A DNA stretch of 64,000 bases from an uncultured Prevotella sp. GTDB lineage: Bacteria; Bacteroidota; Bacteroidia; Bacteroidales; Bacteroidaceae. Position numbers and translations under genes: made by a program. The stretch is from contig CALUKU010000004.1 in the NCBI GenBank assembly GCA_944321295.1, forward strand, positions 1 through 64,000, in the 5' to 3' direction. The notes beneath the pieces are model-generated. The model was given only the letters and a program-made list of their open reading frames with translations, did no database searches and had not been told where the DNA came from. This document shows positions 52,643 to 59,615 of the stretch, piece by piece. The stretch's first letter is position 1, and each line of letters starts with the position of its first letter.

Positions 52643-53245
52643 ATGTTTTCCGGAATAGTAGAAGAAACCGCCGTCGTAACGGCGGTTGAGAAAGACAAGG
52701 GCAACGTCGACCTGACGTTGAAGTGCTCGTTTGCCGACGAGCTGAAGATAGACCAGAGCGTGGCACACAACGGCGTTTGCCTGACCGTGGTGCGCAAGGG
52801 CGACGGGTGTTACACCGTGACGGCCATGAAGGAAACCCTCGAACGCTCGAACCTCGGCCTGCTTAAGGCGGGCGATAGGGTCAACGTAGAGCGCTCGATG
52901 CAGATGAACGGCCGCCTTGACGGCCACATCGTGCAGGGCCACGTCGACATGACGGCCGAGTGTGTAAGCATGCGCGACGCCGACGGCAGCACCTATTTCA
53001 CCTTCAGGCACCGTTACGACAAGGATATGGCGCGCCGCGGTTATTTCACCGTCGACAAGGGCAGCGTCACAGTCAACGGCGTGTCGCTGACCGTCTGCGA
53101 GCCTACCGCTGACACGTTCACCGTGGCCATAATACCATACACTTTCGAGCATACCAACTTCAGTGACATAAGGCCCGGCTCGATAGTCAACGTAGAGTTC
53201 GACATCCTCGGCAAGTACATCGCCCGCCTTAACAGCTTGGGCTGA
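52643..53245 (+). CDS. ribE: Riboflavin synthase, alpha chain
   Basis: The enzyme dismutates two lumazines to riboflavin. From ATG 52643 (MFSGIVEETAVVTAVE) the 200-residue protein has the two similar beta-barrel halves, SVAHNGVCLTVV and GSVTVNGVSLTVCEPT, each with the substrate-binding motif, and GHIVQGHVDM. The terminator at 52554-52612 means it is reached only by read-through from the upstream promoter, unless an unseen promoter lies in the 30-base gap. Confidence 0.95.
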   Translation: MFSGIVEETAVVTAVEKDKGNVDLTLKCSFADELKIDQSVAHNGVCLTVVRKGDGCYTVTAMKETLERSNLGLLKAGDRVNVERSMQMNGRLDGHIVQGHVDMTAECVSMRDADGSTYFTFRHRYDKDMARRGYFTVDKGSVTVNGVSLTVCEPTADTFTVAIIPYTFEHTNFSDIRPGSIVNVEFDILGKYIARLNSLG

Positions 53246-53302
53246 GCAGCAGGAGCCGGCCGCAGTTTGTTAAACGGCTGTTAAAACAACATCATCATAT
53301 CG

Positions 53303-53356
53303 ACAAAATGGGTATATGCCTCTACTAACCGGCGGCATATATCCATTTTGTTTTAC
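53303..53356 (+). terminator. Terminator of ribE
   Basis: ACAAAATGGGTATATGCC (53303-53320) pairs with GGCATATATCCATTTTGT (53334-53351) with one G-T type mismatch, followed by TTTACG. Confidence 0.85.
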
Positions 53357-53404
53357 GGGCGGCGCGATTATTGTTACTTTTGCCCTGCTAATTAATGTAA
53401 TGAT

Positions 53405-53519
53405 ATGGTAAGAAAGAAAATGGCCGTTCTCTGCGCGCTCGTCTTGTTGCCGGCCCTTGCGGCCGTTGCGGGCGGCCGCAAGTGGACGCTTAGTGAATGT
53501 ATCGACCATGCCGCCAGGC
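53405..53519 (+). pseudogene. 5' remnant of a TolC-family efflux gene
   Basis: ATG 53405 opens a signal peptide (MVRKKMAVLCALVLLPALAA) followed by GGRKWTLSECIDHAARH, the typical N-terminus of a TolC-family protein. After about 38 codons homology stops at the flank of the inserted cassette; the frame then runs into repeat sequence. A -7-like TACTTTTG lies at 53375-53382. The rest of the operon is gone, except for the kinase end on the far side of the cassette. Confidence 0.7.
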
Positions 53520-53521
53520 AT

Positions 53522-53555
53522 TATTTATCGTGTACGCACGCCGCGAAGAGGCATA
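53522..53555. repeat. Left-flank segment shared with 42329-42366
   Basis: TTATTTATCGTGTACGCACG and CCGCGAAGAGGCATA match the intergenic segment at 42.3 kb, in the same orientation, immediately before the 33-base inverted repeat. Confidence 0.6.
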
Positions 53556-53558
53556 AGA

Positions 53559-53591
53559 AAGTAAGAAGTAAGAAACAAGAAACAAGATTTT
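53559..53591 (+). repeat. Left 33-bp inverted repeat of the cassette
   Basis: The sequence AAGTAAGAAGTAAGAAACAA to AAGATTTT (33 bases) is the exact reverse complement of 59338-59370. It is made of AAGTAAGA and AAACAAGA words. Confidence 0.92.
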
Positions 53592-53802
53592 GCAAAACAT
53601 GGGGGCGCTCCCGGACTGGGGCGCCCCGCATACATGAAAAACATACGCCGCATGTCCTCACGGACATTTATTGCGGCAAAACTATTATTTGCGGTGCAAA
53701 AGTAACACTTTGCAGCCGATATTAAAAATTTTTGGCAAAATAAATGCGAGGACTACCCTCACGGGCGGCCCTCGCCGAAAGAAAACCTTAAAGATTAACT
53801 AA
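53592..53802. other. Left end of the cassette, hairpin-rich non-coding
   Basis: It holds GGGGGCGCTCCC and GGGGCGCCCC blocks, a TGCAAAAGTAACACTTTGCA hairpin, and GCGAGG/CCTCGC (53746-53775), which read on the minus strand precedes ATTTATTTT and may end the cassette's long minus-strand transcript. A 16-base piece, TTTTTCATGTATGCGG, recurs in opposite orientation at about 230-245. Confidence 0.5.
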
Positions 53803-54261
53803 CTATATATATGAAGAAGTAGTGACGAACGCGAGGTCGTAGCCTTGCGATATGTCGTTGGCGGCGTAGGGGCTGTCGGCGGCCTTGTCGCCGCACTCCT
53901 GCCGCAGCATGGCCCGCACGAAGGCGCACCACAGGGGCTTGTCCCTCCACGGGGCGGGCAGCAGCTGTCGGCTGTCGTAGATGAAGCCCTTGCGCTCGAG
54001 GTCGTACATAACGGCGGCCACGTATTCACGAGTGCGGTTCTCCGACGGCGGCGCCCACCGCGCTATTATGTCCTCTGCGCTCGTAAGGCCGTATTTCTCG
54101 TAGTAAGTCTTCATCAGGCGGAAGGCCGCGCGGTATCCGTAGGCCACCGTCACGAACTGGCAGAAGTCCTTGTCGGTCTGCCTGCGCTTCAACCCTTGCC
54201 ACTGCGAGGCGCCGCGGCGAATGTTGAGCGGGTTGTTGTTACGTATTCCCCGTGGTGTCAT
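53803..54261 (-). CDS. Phage P5-like structural/wall-degrading protein
   Basis: From ATG 54261 the 152-residue protein starts MTPRGIRNNNPLNIRRGASQ, the signature of the family annotated as structural protein P5, shared by phages and many Bacteroidetes cassettes. FVTVAYGYRAAFRLMKTYY and IIARWAPPSENRTREYVAAV fit a lysozyme-like fold. In related cassettes this slot is held by an N-acetylmuramoyl-L-alanine amidase, so cell-wall attack is likely. There is no signal peptide. The start overlaps the next gene's stop by four bases (ATGA). Confidence 0.75.
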   Translation of the reverse strand: MTPRGIRNNNPLNIRRGASQWQGLKRRQTDKDFCQFVTVAYGYRAAFRLMKTYYEKYGLTSAEDIIARWAPPSENRTREYVAAVMYDLERKGFIYDSRQLLPAPWRDKPLWCAFVRAMLRQECGDKAADSPYAANDISQGYDLAFVTTSSYI

Positions 54262-54539
54262 AGGCCTATGCGGTATATGGTTATGTCGTTGGAGTAGCGC
54301 TCCTGGTGGTTCTTGTCTTCCCAGCGGCGGCTCATTATGCCGAACGAGAAGTTGCACGTCAGCCCTTCCTTTAGGTCTGTGCGCCGCGCGTTCTCGCCTG
54401 TTATCTCGGCATATAGGGAGTCAATGCCGTCGGAGAGCAGCAGGCCGCGAGATACGAAGTTCTGCAGTTGCCCGTACTTATCGGTGTATTGCCTTTCGGT
54501 TACGGGCATGATGTGCTGTATTGTCATTATCTTTTCCAT
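54258..54539 (-). CDS. Hypothetical cassette protein, 93 aa
   Basis: I do not recognise the family. The sequence (MEKIMTIQHIMPVTERQYTD, then QNFVSRGLLLSDGIDSLYAE, LKEGLTCNFSFGIMSRRWED) alternates short strands and polar turns, compatible with an OB-fold-like or single-strand-binding protein, but that is a guess. It is coupled to the P5-like gene by an ATGA overlap and lies 13 bases after the primase gene. Confidence 0.65.
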   Translation of the reverse strand: MEKIMTIQHIMPVTERQYTDKYGQLQNFVSRGLLLSDGIDSLYAEITGENARRTDLKEGLTCNFSFGIMSRRWEDKNHQERYSNDITIYRIGL

Positions 54540-54552
54540 GTGTGACTTTTTT

Positions 54553-56967
54553 TTAGATTTTCGTTATTAATTTCTTGTATTTCTTGCTTTCAACGTCTTT
54601 TATCAGCCCCTTCTTCTTCCACTTGTTGATGTTCGAGTACAGGGCGTTGCGGTTTACGCCGGGGCGTGCGGCGGCCAGCTCGTCGAGGGTGAACGTCTGC
54701 TTGAGGGCGTTGTACACCGACACCAGCAGCATGGGCTGCCGCTTCGTGCCGGCGGCCTCTTCTACGCGCTGCTTCTGCTCCTTCATGCGCTGGGCGAACT
54801 TGCGGTACTGCGAGTACAGGCAGTAGTCGGCCACGAACTCGGCGAAGGCCAGCACGTCCTTGTCCATTACGAGCGGCTTGCCCTTCTCGTAGGCCTCGCG
54901 CTGCGCCACGAGGGCGTAGGCCACGCCGGCGCGCTCGCCTATGATGGCCGTGCGCTTGCGCAGGTCGTCAAGCTCCTCGTCGTCCTCAATCTCGGCGCGC
55001 TTGGCTATGCGCTCGCACCAGCGGTACATGTGGTCGGTCAGCCGGGTGGCGTCGACGTGGCCCCGCGTCTGGTCGAGGTAGTAGGCCGTGTCCTTTAGCA
55101 GCGTTTCGGCCGATGTGTTGATCTTCTTCTTGCCCTTGGCTATCATGCGGTAGTGGGCGGCGGGCATTTGGAAGTACATAAGGCGCGTGGGCAGTCCGCT
55201 CAGCACGGTGCTCGTGGGTATGAGGCGGTCGAAGGCGTCCTCCGTGCCGCTTATCACGAGGTTGAGGTTCACCTGTATCTCGCCGTTGATGGCCTGGTCG
55301 TTGGCGTAGTCCATGCCCCACAGCTCGTTGTGGAACGACTTGCAGTAGAGGTCATTCTTCTCTATCCACGAGCCGCCCTTCTGCGCGCGTAGGGCCGTAG
55401 CCAGCTCGGCCTCGCACGAGTAGACGTGCAGGTGGAGCGAGGGGTCTTGCGCGTCTACGGCGTCGCGCATCCTTAACGCCAGCATGGTGTTTGAAATCTG
55501 TATCGGCGTAATGCGGATTACGGGGTGCGGCTTCTCCATCTGCTTCTGCTTGTTCTTGTTGAGCTCCTTCGAGTCGCGGTATTCCTGCTCGGTGCGCCGG
55601 CCTGCCATGTCGGCCATGCGGACGGGCTCCATCAGCAGCTTGTCTAAGGCGAGTATGAAGCTCTTGCCCGAGGCGGCCGGGCCTATGACGAACGTCATGC
55701 CCGAGAGGCGCGTCGGCGAGCCGTCGAAGTGGTTGAACGTGACGCGGCTCGCCAGCGTGTACATCATGGGCAGCGAGGCCAGCAGTGCGCCTATCCTTAT
55801 GTCGTCGGGCACGAACGACATGACGGCGCGCAGCGCCGGGGGCAGCACGAGCTTGTCGAGCCGCGCGCGGTAGTCGGCCTCGAGGTTGCGGGCGTCGGCC
55901 TCGTCCTCGGTCGCCTCGTCGGCGGTTACGCCGACGGCCTCGAGCACCTTGACGAGGGCCTTCGGCCTGCCGCCGTACATCTTCAGCTTCACGGCGCTGT
56001 CGCAGAGCTGGCGCATCTCGGCCTCCGAGAGGCCGTAAGACGGCATTACGCGCATGAGGGCGTCGGCCGAGTTGTCGCAGATGTAGCGCAGGTGGGCGGC
56101 CAGGCGGTGCAGCTTCTGGTTGCGCTCGCCCACCACGGGGCGCCCGCCCTGCTGCCGCCACCACTCGTCTACGATTTTCCTGTAGGCCACGCCGCGGAAG
56201 GCGGGCTCGCCGTTCTCGTCGGCGCCCAGTTCTACGTGCCGAGCTTGTCGAGCACTTTGTCCAGCACCCTCTTCAGGAGCTCCAGCAGGGCCGCCGGCAG
56301 CGCCGCCGCCAGGCTGACCGTCCCTATCGCCATCAGCAGCACGGGGACTACTGTCGCCGCCGCGATACTCTGCACCATATTGTCTGTCAAATTCCTTGTT
56401 GTCATATTCAAATAGTTCTTTGTTTTCATAAAGTAAGTAATCTAACGGGAAGGCGAAGCTTATGCGGCTTGCGTCCTTGCAGGCCTCGTCGGCCTCGAGG
56501 CCCAGCTGCGAGGCTATGTAGTGCTGGTTGTCGGCAAGGTTGCCGCGCCGGGCGTCGGCCTTGGCCACGAGGCGCAGTCCGCGCCCGCTGGGCGTGACGT
56601 GGGCCAGCAGTATGCCGAGCCGCTCAACGTAGCCGGCCGCCTGCCATGTGCCGAAGAGTGCGCGCGGGTCGGCCACGTTGTCGAAGTCGAGCATTACGAG
56701 GCCGTTGAGCACGGCGTCCTTCTGCCTGCGGCGGCCCGAGGGGAACGAGGCCATGAAGAGGAAGGCCGGCAGCTGTTTCTTCACCTTGGCCTGCGCCTCG
56801 TGCAGGCGCCTGCGCTCGTCGTCGGTCTTCGCATGTTCCTCCATGTCCCTCAGCGAGGTGACGTTGCGGCAGTTGTTCACTACGACGTCGCTCACGAGTA
56901 TCTGCGTGAAGGCCTCGCGCGTGCATGGCTCGACGGGCGACGTCAACGTTCGTTGGTACGAGATCAT
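54553..56967 (-). CDS. BT4734/VirE-N primase-like and DUF3987-type helicase protein
   Basis: The 804-residue protein has three parts. Residues 1-200 are the BT4734-type primase-like domain (NGLVMLDFDNVADP, AHVTPSGRGLRLVAKA, ACKDASRISFAFP). Residues 205-265 are a Gly/Ala/Asp-rich linker. Residues 380-700 are an ATPase with Walker A VIGPAASGKSFILALD and LNLVISGTEDAFDRLIP. A C-terminal winged helix (FTLDELAAARPGVNRNALYS) follows. It would start and unwind DNA for replication of the cassette. Its start overlaps the upstream gene's stop by four bases. Confidence 0.82.
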   Translation of the reverse strand: MISYQRTLTSPVEPCTREAFTQILVSDVVVNNCRNVTSLRDMEEHAKTDDERRRLHEAQAKVKKQLPAFLFMASFPSGRRRQKDAVLNGLVMLDFDNVADPRALFGTWQAAGYVERLGILLAHVTPSGRGLRLVAKADARRGNLADNQHYIASQLGLEADEACKDASRISFAFPLDYLLYENKELFEYDNKEFDRQYGAEYRGGDSSPRAADGDRDGQPGGGAAGGPAGAPEEGAGQSARQARHVELGADENGEPAFRGVAYRKIVDEWWRQQGGRPVVGERNQKLHRLAAHLRYICDNSADALMRVMPSYGLSEAEMRQLCDSAVKLKMYGGRPKALVKVLEAVGVTADEATEDEADARNLEADYRARLDKLVLPPALRAVMSFVPDDIRIGALLASLPMMYTLASRVTFNHFDGSPTRLSGMTFVIGPAASGKSFILALDKLLMEPVRMADMAGRRTEQEYRDSKELNKNKQKQMEKPHPVIRITPIQISNTMLALRMRDAVDAQDPSLHLHVYSCEAELATALRAQKGGSWIEKNDLYCKSFHNELWGMDYANDQAINGEIQVNLNLVISGTEDAFDRLIPTSTVLSGLPTRLMYFQMPAAHYRMIAKGKKKINTSAETLLKDTAYYLDQTRGHVDATRLTDHMYRWCERIAKRAEIEDDEELDDLRKRTAIIGERAGVAYALVAQREAYEKGKPLVMDKDVLAFAEFVADYCLYSQYRKFAQRMKEQKQRVEEAAGTKRQPMLLVSVYNALKQTFTLDELAAARPGVNRNALYSNINKWKKKGLIKDVESKKYKKLITKI

Positions 56968-57542
56968 TTCTTTTCAGTTGTGTTTTTAGGTTCGAGTTTT
57001 TTGATTTTGTCTTTGTTCAGCGTCACGGCCTTGAACACCACGCTCATCTTGTTGGCTAAGGCCGTTACGTAGTCGGCGCCCTTCTGCAGGGGCACGCTCA
57101 GCTCGACGTTGAGCGAGGCCGTGGCCGTGTCGGCGCGTATGCGCACGCCCTCTACGTCGGCCACGGTGCGCCCGCGCAGGGGCAGGCGCCTGGCCGTCTT
57201 GAGGCCCTTCAGCAGGGCGTTTGCCTCCTCTACGAGGTCGGCCTCGGGGTCGCTGCTGCCCGGGGCGGAGAGCAGCGTCATGCGCAGGCGCGGCTGCTCG
57301 CGCAGGGTCTTGGTCAGCGTCGAGCCTTGGCGCGTGGTCTTGATGCGCTCGAGGCGCGGGCCCGTTTCCCTTGACGGTGTGAAGTGGAAGTCGCCCGTCT
57401 GGGCGAACTCGGCCGTGCCCCTTACGCGCGTGCCCAGCAGGGTCTGCACGCGCTCCTCGCTCAGGCCGAGGTAGCCTGCCAGCTGGCGCACGGCTTCGGC
57501 GCGCCGCTGCTGTTCGATGTCATTGTTTTTCTCCATATTCAT
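56964..57542 (-). CDS. Hypothetical cassette protein, 192 aa
   Basis: I do not recognise the family. The protein has a helix-turn-helix-like N-terminus (AVRQLAGYLGLSEERVQTLL), a basic middle (FTPSRETGPRLERIKTTRQG) and a beta-rich C-terminal half with alternating valines (VADVEGVRIRADTATASLNV). A second in-frame ATG lies two codons in. Position directly before the primase gene suggests a role in replication or its control. Confidence 0.7.
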   Translation of the reverse strand: MNMEKNNDIEQQRRAEAVRQLAGYLGLSEERVQTLLGTRVRGTAEFAQTGDFHFTPSRETGPRLERIKTTRQGSTLTKTLREQPRLRMTLLSAPGSSDPEADLVEEANALLKGLKTARRLPLRGRTVADVEGVRIRADTATASLNVELSVPLQKGADYVTALANKMSVVFKAVTLNKDKIKKLEPKNTTEKK

Positions 57543-57559
57543 AGTTTTACGTTTAACCC

Positions 57560-57709
57560 GTCTTGTTTCTTGCCTCCTTACTTCTTACTTTCTTTGCGGC
57601 AGGGGGTGAACTTGCCTTTTAGGCTTTATATATATTATTATATAATATATATAAAATTCATTACCCCTATTTCCAAAGAAAGTAAGAAACAAGAAGCAAG
57701 AAGTAAGAC
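57560..57709. repeat. AAGTAAGA/AAACAAGA word-repeat hairpin inside the cassette
   Basis: The left arm (57560-57596) and right arm (57675-57709) share their ends as inverted copies (CAAAGAAAGTAAGAA and CAAGAC/TAAGAC). In the middle of the arms the same words GTAAGA, ACAAGA and GCAAGA come in a different order. The centre is an AT hairpin of TATATATATTATTATA type. The words are those of the cassette's terminal repeats. Confidence 0.8.
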
Positions 57710-57783
57710 GGCGGCAAATGTAAGCAGAAAACACTGAACAAAAAAAAAAAAACGTTAACTAAAATTAAAGCAACGTCTTTTTA

Positions 57784-57863
57784 ATGAATAATGGGCAATG
57801 AACAATGAATAATCGGCATGACGGCGTATGCCCCGATTATTCATTGTTCGTTATTCATTGCAT
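57784..57863. repeat. AATAATG word-repeat hairpin
   Basis: GAACAATGAATAATCGG (57800-57816) is exactly complementary to 57833-57849, around GCAT-GACGGCGT-ATGC. It lies directly after the 62-residue gene and may serve as its terminator. The style matches 17988-18101. Confidence 0.8.
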
Positions 57864-57865
57864 GT

Positions 57866-58054
57866 TTAAGCGATGATGTCCCATTCCTCGAGGGCCTCGC
57901 GCGGCGTAAGCCCGAAATCGGCGACGGCTCGGCGCACGTCGTCCTCGAGGCCGTAAGGTGCGGCCATGGCCTCGGCCTCGGCAAGGGTGATGTCGCGCGG
58001 GGCGCGGCGGCGAATGTTAAAAAATCTAAACGAGGGGGGTAATTTTTTCTTCAT
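57866..58054 (-). CDS. Small hypothetical cassette protein, 62 aa
   Basis: A 62-residue protein with a basic N-terminus (MKKKLPPSFRFFNIRRRAPR) and an acidic helical remainder (ITLAEAEAMAAPYGLEDDVR, LTPREALEEWDII). The closing pattern resembles short proteins that accompany DUF4248 in other Bacteroidetes cassettes. The function is unknown. It lies downstream of the DUF4248 gene on the same strand. Confidence 0.65.
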   Translation of the reverse strand: MKKKLPPSFRFFNIRRRAPRDITLAEAEAMAAPYGLEDDVRRAVADFGLTPREALEEWDIIA

Positions 58055-58177
58055 GGCGTTGCGGGTGTTAATCGGTTCTGTCGGCGGCCGCCTGCGGCGC
58101 GGGCCGCCCGTGCGGGCCGTCTTCGCCGTCCTCTCGGGGCGGCACGGCCGCTGCGGCGGGGCTCGCGGGCGGCTCTC

Positions 58178-58399
58178 TTACGGCTCGCCTATGTAGGCGA
58201 ATATGGCGGCCGCCTCGGCCGGGGTGAAGGTGCGCCGGCGGCCGTCGTAGCCCAGGCGCCGCAGCTCGGCGCCCAGCGGCCGGCACAGGGCGATCCACGA
58301 GCGCAGCTTGCGCCACGCGGCGCCCGGCGTGAGCCCCGGGAAGTACATCTGCGCCAGCTCCGTGCGCCCGTAGGTTGTCGACTTGTTATTGTGATCCAT
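58178..58399 (-). CDS. DUF4248 protein
   Basis: The 73-residue protein has the DUF4248 pattern TYGRTELAQMYFPGLTPGAA, WRKLRSWIALCRPL and RRRTFTPAEAAAIFAYIGEP, which looks like a small helix-turn-helix DNA-binding protein. It is divergent from the HU-like gene, with three 10-base repeats between, so it may be the cassette's regulator. A promoter (TAACTTTG with TTG 21 bases upstream) lies on the minus strand at 58404-58436. Confidence 0.85.
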   Translation of the reverse strand: MDHNNKSTTYGRTELAQMYFPGLTPGAAWRKLRSWIALCRPLGAELRRLGYDGRRRTFTPAEAAAIFAYIGEP

Positions 58400-58403
58400 A
58401 CCG

Positions 58404-58436
58404 CAAAGTTAGCGATTTTTCCGCAACGGCGGCAAC
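58404..58436 (-). promoter_or_regulatory. Promoter of the DUF4248 gene
   Basis: On the minus strand TAACTTTG (58404-58411) lies 21 bases after TTG (58433-58435), five bases before the gene, so the transcript would be nearly leaderless. Confidence 0.55.
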
Positions 58437-58454
58437 TTTTCGGCCGAATAAGCG

Positions 58455-58494
58455 GCCGTAACGTGCCGTAACGTGCCGCAACGTGCCGCGGCGC
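58455..58494. repeat. Three tandem 10-bp repeats between divergent cassette genes
   Basis: GCCGTAACGT, GCCGTAACGT and GCCGCAACGT follow directly, then GCCGCGGCGC. They sit between the divergent DUF4248 and HU-like promoters, 13 bases before the latter's -7 element TAATTTTG (58508-58515). One-turn spacing suits an operator or iteron. Confidence 0.7.
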
Positions 58495-58555
58495 CGGATA
58501 ATAGCGTTAATTTTGCGGCGGTAATCATTATGTCTAACTAAAAAACAACCGGATT

Positions 58556-59059
58556 ATGGCACAGACAACCAACAGCGGACTGCCTTACGCCCTCTATCAG
58601 GACAACCGCCGCACGAGCGCGTACAACGGCCAGTGGTACGCCCGCGCAAAACACATCAAGACGCTCACCTTCGAGCAGTTCATAAAGCACATAGCCGAGC
58701 ACGGCTCCAACTTCACCCGGGCCGAGATTGCGGGAGTGCTGTATAAGATGCAAGACTGTCTGCTCGAGCTGCTCATGCAGGGCTACAAGGTCGGCATAGG
58801 CGACCTCGGCACGTTCTATCTCACAATCTCGTCGAGGCCCGCGGCCAAGTTCGAGGACTTCAACGTCAGCGAGAACATCACGGCCGTAAACCTGCGCTTC
58901 CTGCCCAGCGGCCGCGACATCAACAACCTGACGTCGAAAGAGCTGCGCAAGGGCACGCGCTTCATCAACGTGGCCGACCTCGTGGCGCCCAGCGAGAAGG
59001 CCGCCGTCGACGCCAAGTATGACGACGGCGAGGAAGAGGAACAGGGCGGCGGCGTTTAA
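58556..59059 (+). CDS. HU-like DNA-binding protein of the cassette
   Basis: The 167-residue protein belongs to the HU/IHF-like group found in Bacteroidetes cassettes. RAKHIKTLTFEQFIKHIAEH starts the fold, YKVGIGDLGTFYLTISSRPA forms the central turn and the arm follows near 105-125 (FNVSENITAVNLRFLPSGRD). It has an acidic tail (DDGEEEEQGGG). It probably shapes DNA for replication or integration of the cassette. Confidence 0.85.
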   Translation: MAQTTNSGLPYALYQDNRRTSAYNGQWYARAKHIKTLTFEQFIKHIAEHGSNFTRAEIAGVLYKMQDCLLELLMQGYKVGIGDLGTFYLTISSRPAAKFEDFNVSENITAVNLRFLPSGRDINNLTSKELRKGTRFINVADLVAPSEKAAVDAKYDDGEEEEQGGGV

Positions 59060-59084
59060 CGAACCCCTCACTTAACCAAGGCGT

Positions 59085-59288
59085 ATGAACAAGGATGTTT
59101 TGAAAATCATCGTCAAGACCCTAATCTATCTCCTGTCGCTCGTCGGGGCGTATCTCGGCGTCAGCGCGATGGCGGCCTGCAGCGTGCAGCGCCAGGCGCA
59201 GACGACGGGGCGGGGCACGGGCATATTCCACTATTCTGACACGTTCAGCGTGGAGCACGGCAACCTCGTGAAGTTCAGGGTCAAATGA
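59085..59288 (+). CDS. Smalltalk-family small membrane protein
   Basis: The 67-residue protein has one membrane helix (LKIIVKTLIYLLSLVGAYLG) followed by SAMAACSVQ, as in smalltalk proteins, which are usually about 33 residues. An extra polar tail of about 30 residues follows. The Cys could make it a lipoprotein-like anchor. Smalltalk genes neighbour wall amidases, so a holin-like or export role is suspected but not shown. It lies 25 bases after the HU-like gene. Confidence 0.75.
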   Translation: MNKDVLKIIVKTLIYLLSLVGAYLGVSAMAACSVQRQAQTTGRGTGIFHYSDTFSVEHGNLVKFRVK

Positions 59289-59297
59289 CAAGCGCAG

Positions 59298-59333
59298 GCA
59301 CGGGCGGCTGAAAAGCCGCCCGTGCTTTTTTTT
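59298..59333 (+). terminator. Terminator of the HU-like/smalltalk transcript
   Basis: GCACGGGCGGCT, loop GAAA, AGCCGCCCGTGC, then TTTTTTTT. It ends five bases inside the right inverted repeat. Confidence 0.95.
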
Positions 59334-59337
59334 ACGG

Positions 59338-59370
59338 AAAATCTTGTTTCTTGTTTCTTACTTCTTACTT
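59338..59370 (-). repeat. Right 33-bp inverted repeat of the cassette
   Basis: AAAATCTTGTTTCTTGTTTC through TTACTTCTTACTT is the exact reverse complement of 53559-53591; one base further on either side the match stops. Confidence 0.92.
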
Positions 59371-59396
59371 CCTTACTCCCTGTATATCCACGAGAG
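59368..59396. repeat. Right-flank 29-base segment shared with 42792-42820
   Basis: CTTCCTTACTCCCTGTATAT plus CCACGAGAG is identical to the DNA that covers the last codons of the FemAB-like gene at 42.8 kb, in the same orientation. Confidence 0.8.
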
Positions 59397-59397
59397 T

Positions 59398-59615
59398 CAG
59401 ACGGCGAAAGCATTGTATGTGATGTAAGGAACAGTAATTTCCCCAAGAACGATACCGACAGGAGCGGCCACGGCATTGGTCTTGAGCAGGTGGCAAGGCG
59501 GCTTGACATAGCTTACGCCGGCAAGTATCAATGGGATAGCGGCGTAAGCGGAAACGGAGAAGTGTATTACTCAAAAATAACGATTTATGATACTAAGCTG
59601 TGCAATAATCGATGA
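59398..59615 (+). pseudogene. 3' remnant of a LytS-type sensor histidine kinase
   Basis: The frame reads DVRNSNFPKNDTDRSGHGIG, LEQVARRLDIAYAGKYQWDS and ends YYSKITIYDTKLCNNR. This is the C-terminal half of the HATPase domain of LytS-like kinases (N-box Asn region lost upstream, Gly box GHGIGLEQVARRL kept). The 5' part is missing at the cassette boundary. Its stop overlaps the start of the LytTR regulator by 29 bases, as in intact operons of this kind. Confidence 0.78.

Larger units (their letters stand above)
53559..59370. mobile_element. 5.8-kb cassette bounded by perfect 33-bp inverted repeats
   Basis: The cassette holds minus-strand genes for a P5-like protein, a small protein, a BT4734-type primase-helicase, a 192-residue protein, a 62-residue protein and a DUF4248 protein. 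Divergent from them are an HU-like gene and a smalltalk gene. The same gene kinds cluster in other Bacteroidetes. It has no integrase or transposase. It separates a truncated TolC gene from a truncated sensor kinase, so it marks an insertion with loss of the DNA between. GC content is higher than its flanks. Confidence 0.75.

Noticed and set aside
53405..53725. 106-codon gene at 53405
   Set aside because: Only the first 38 codons match a TolC-type protein; the rest is read through the repeat and cassette end, so it is listed as a remnant.
56232..56429. 65-codon hydrophobic frame inside the primase gene
   Set aside because: It coincides with the primase's low-complexity linker in another frame. 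It looks helical and membrane-like, but no promoter or homologue is visible. It would be worth revisiting only if relatives keep it.
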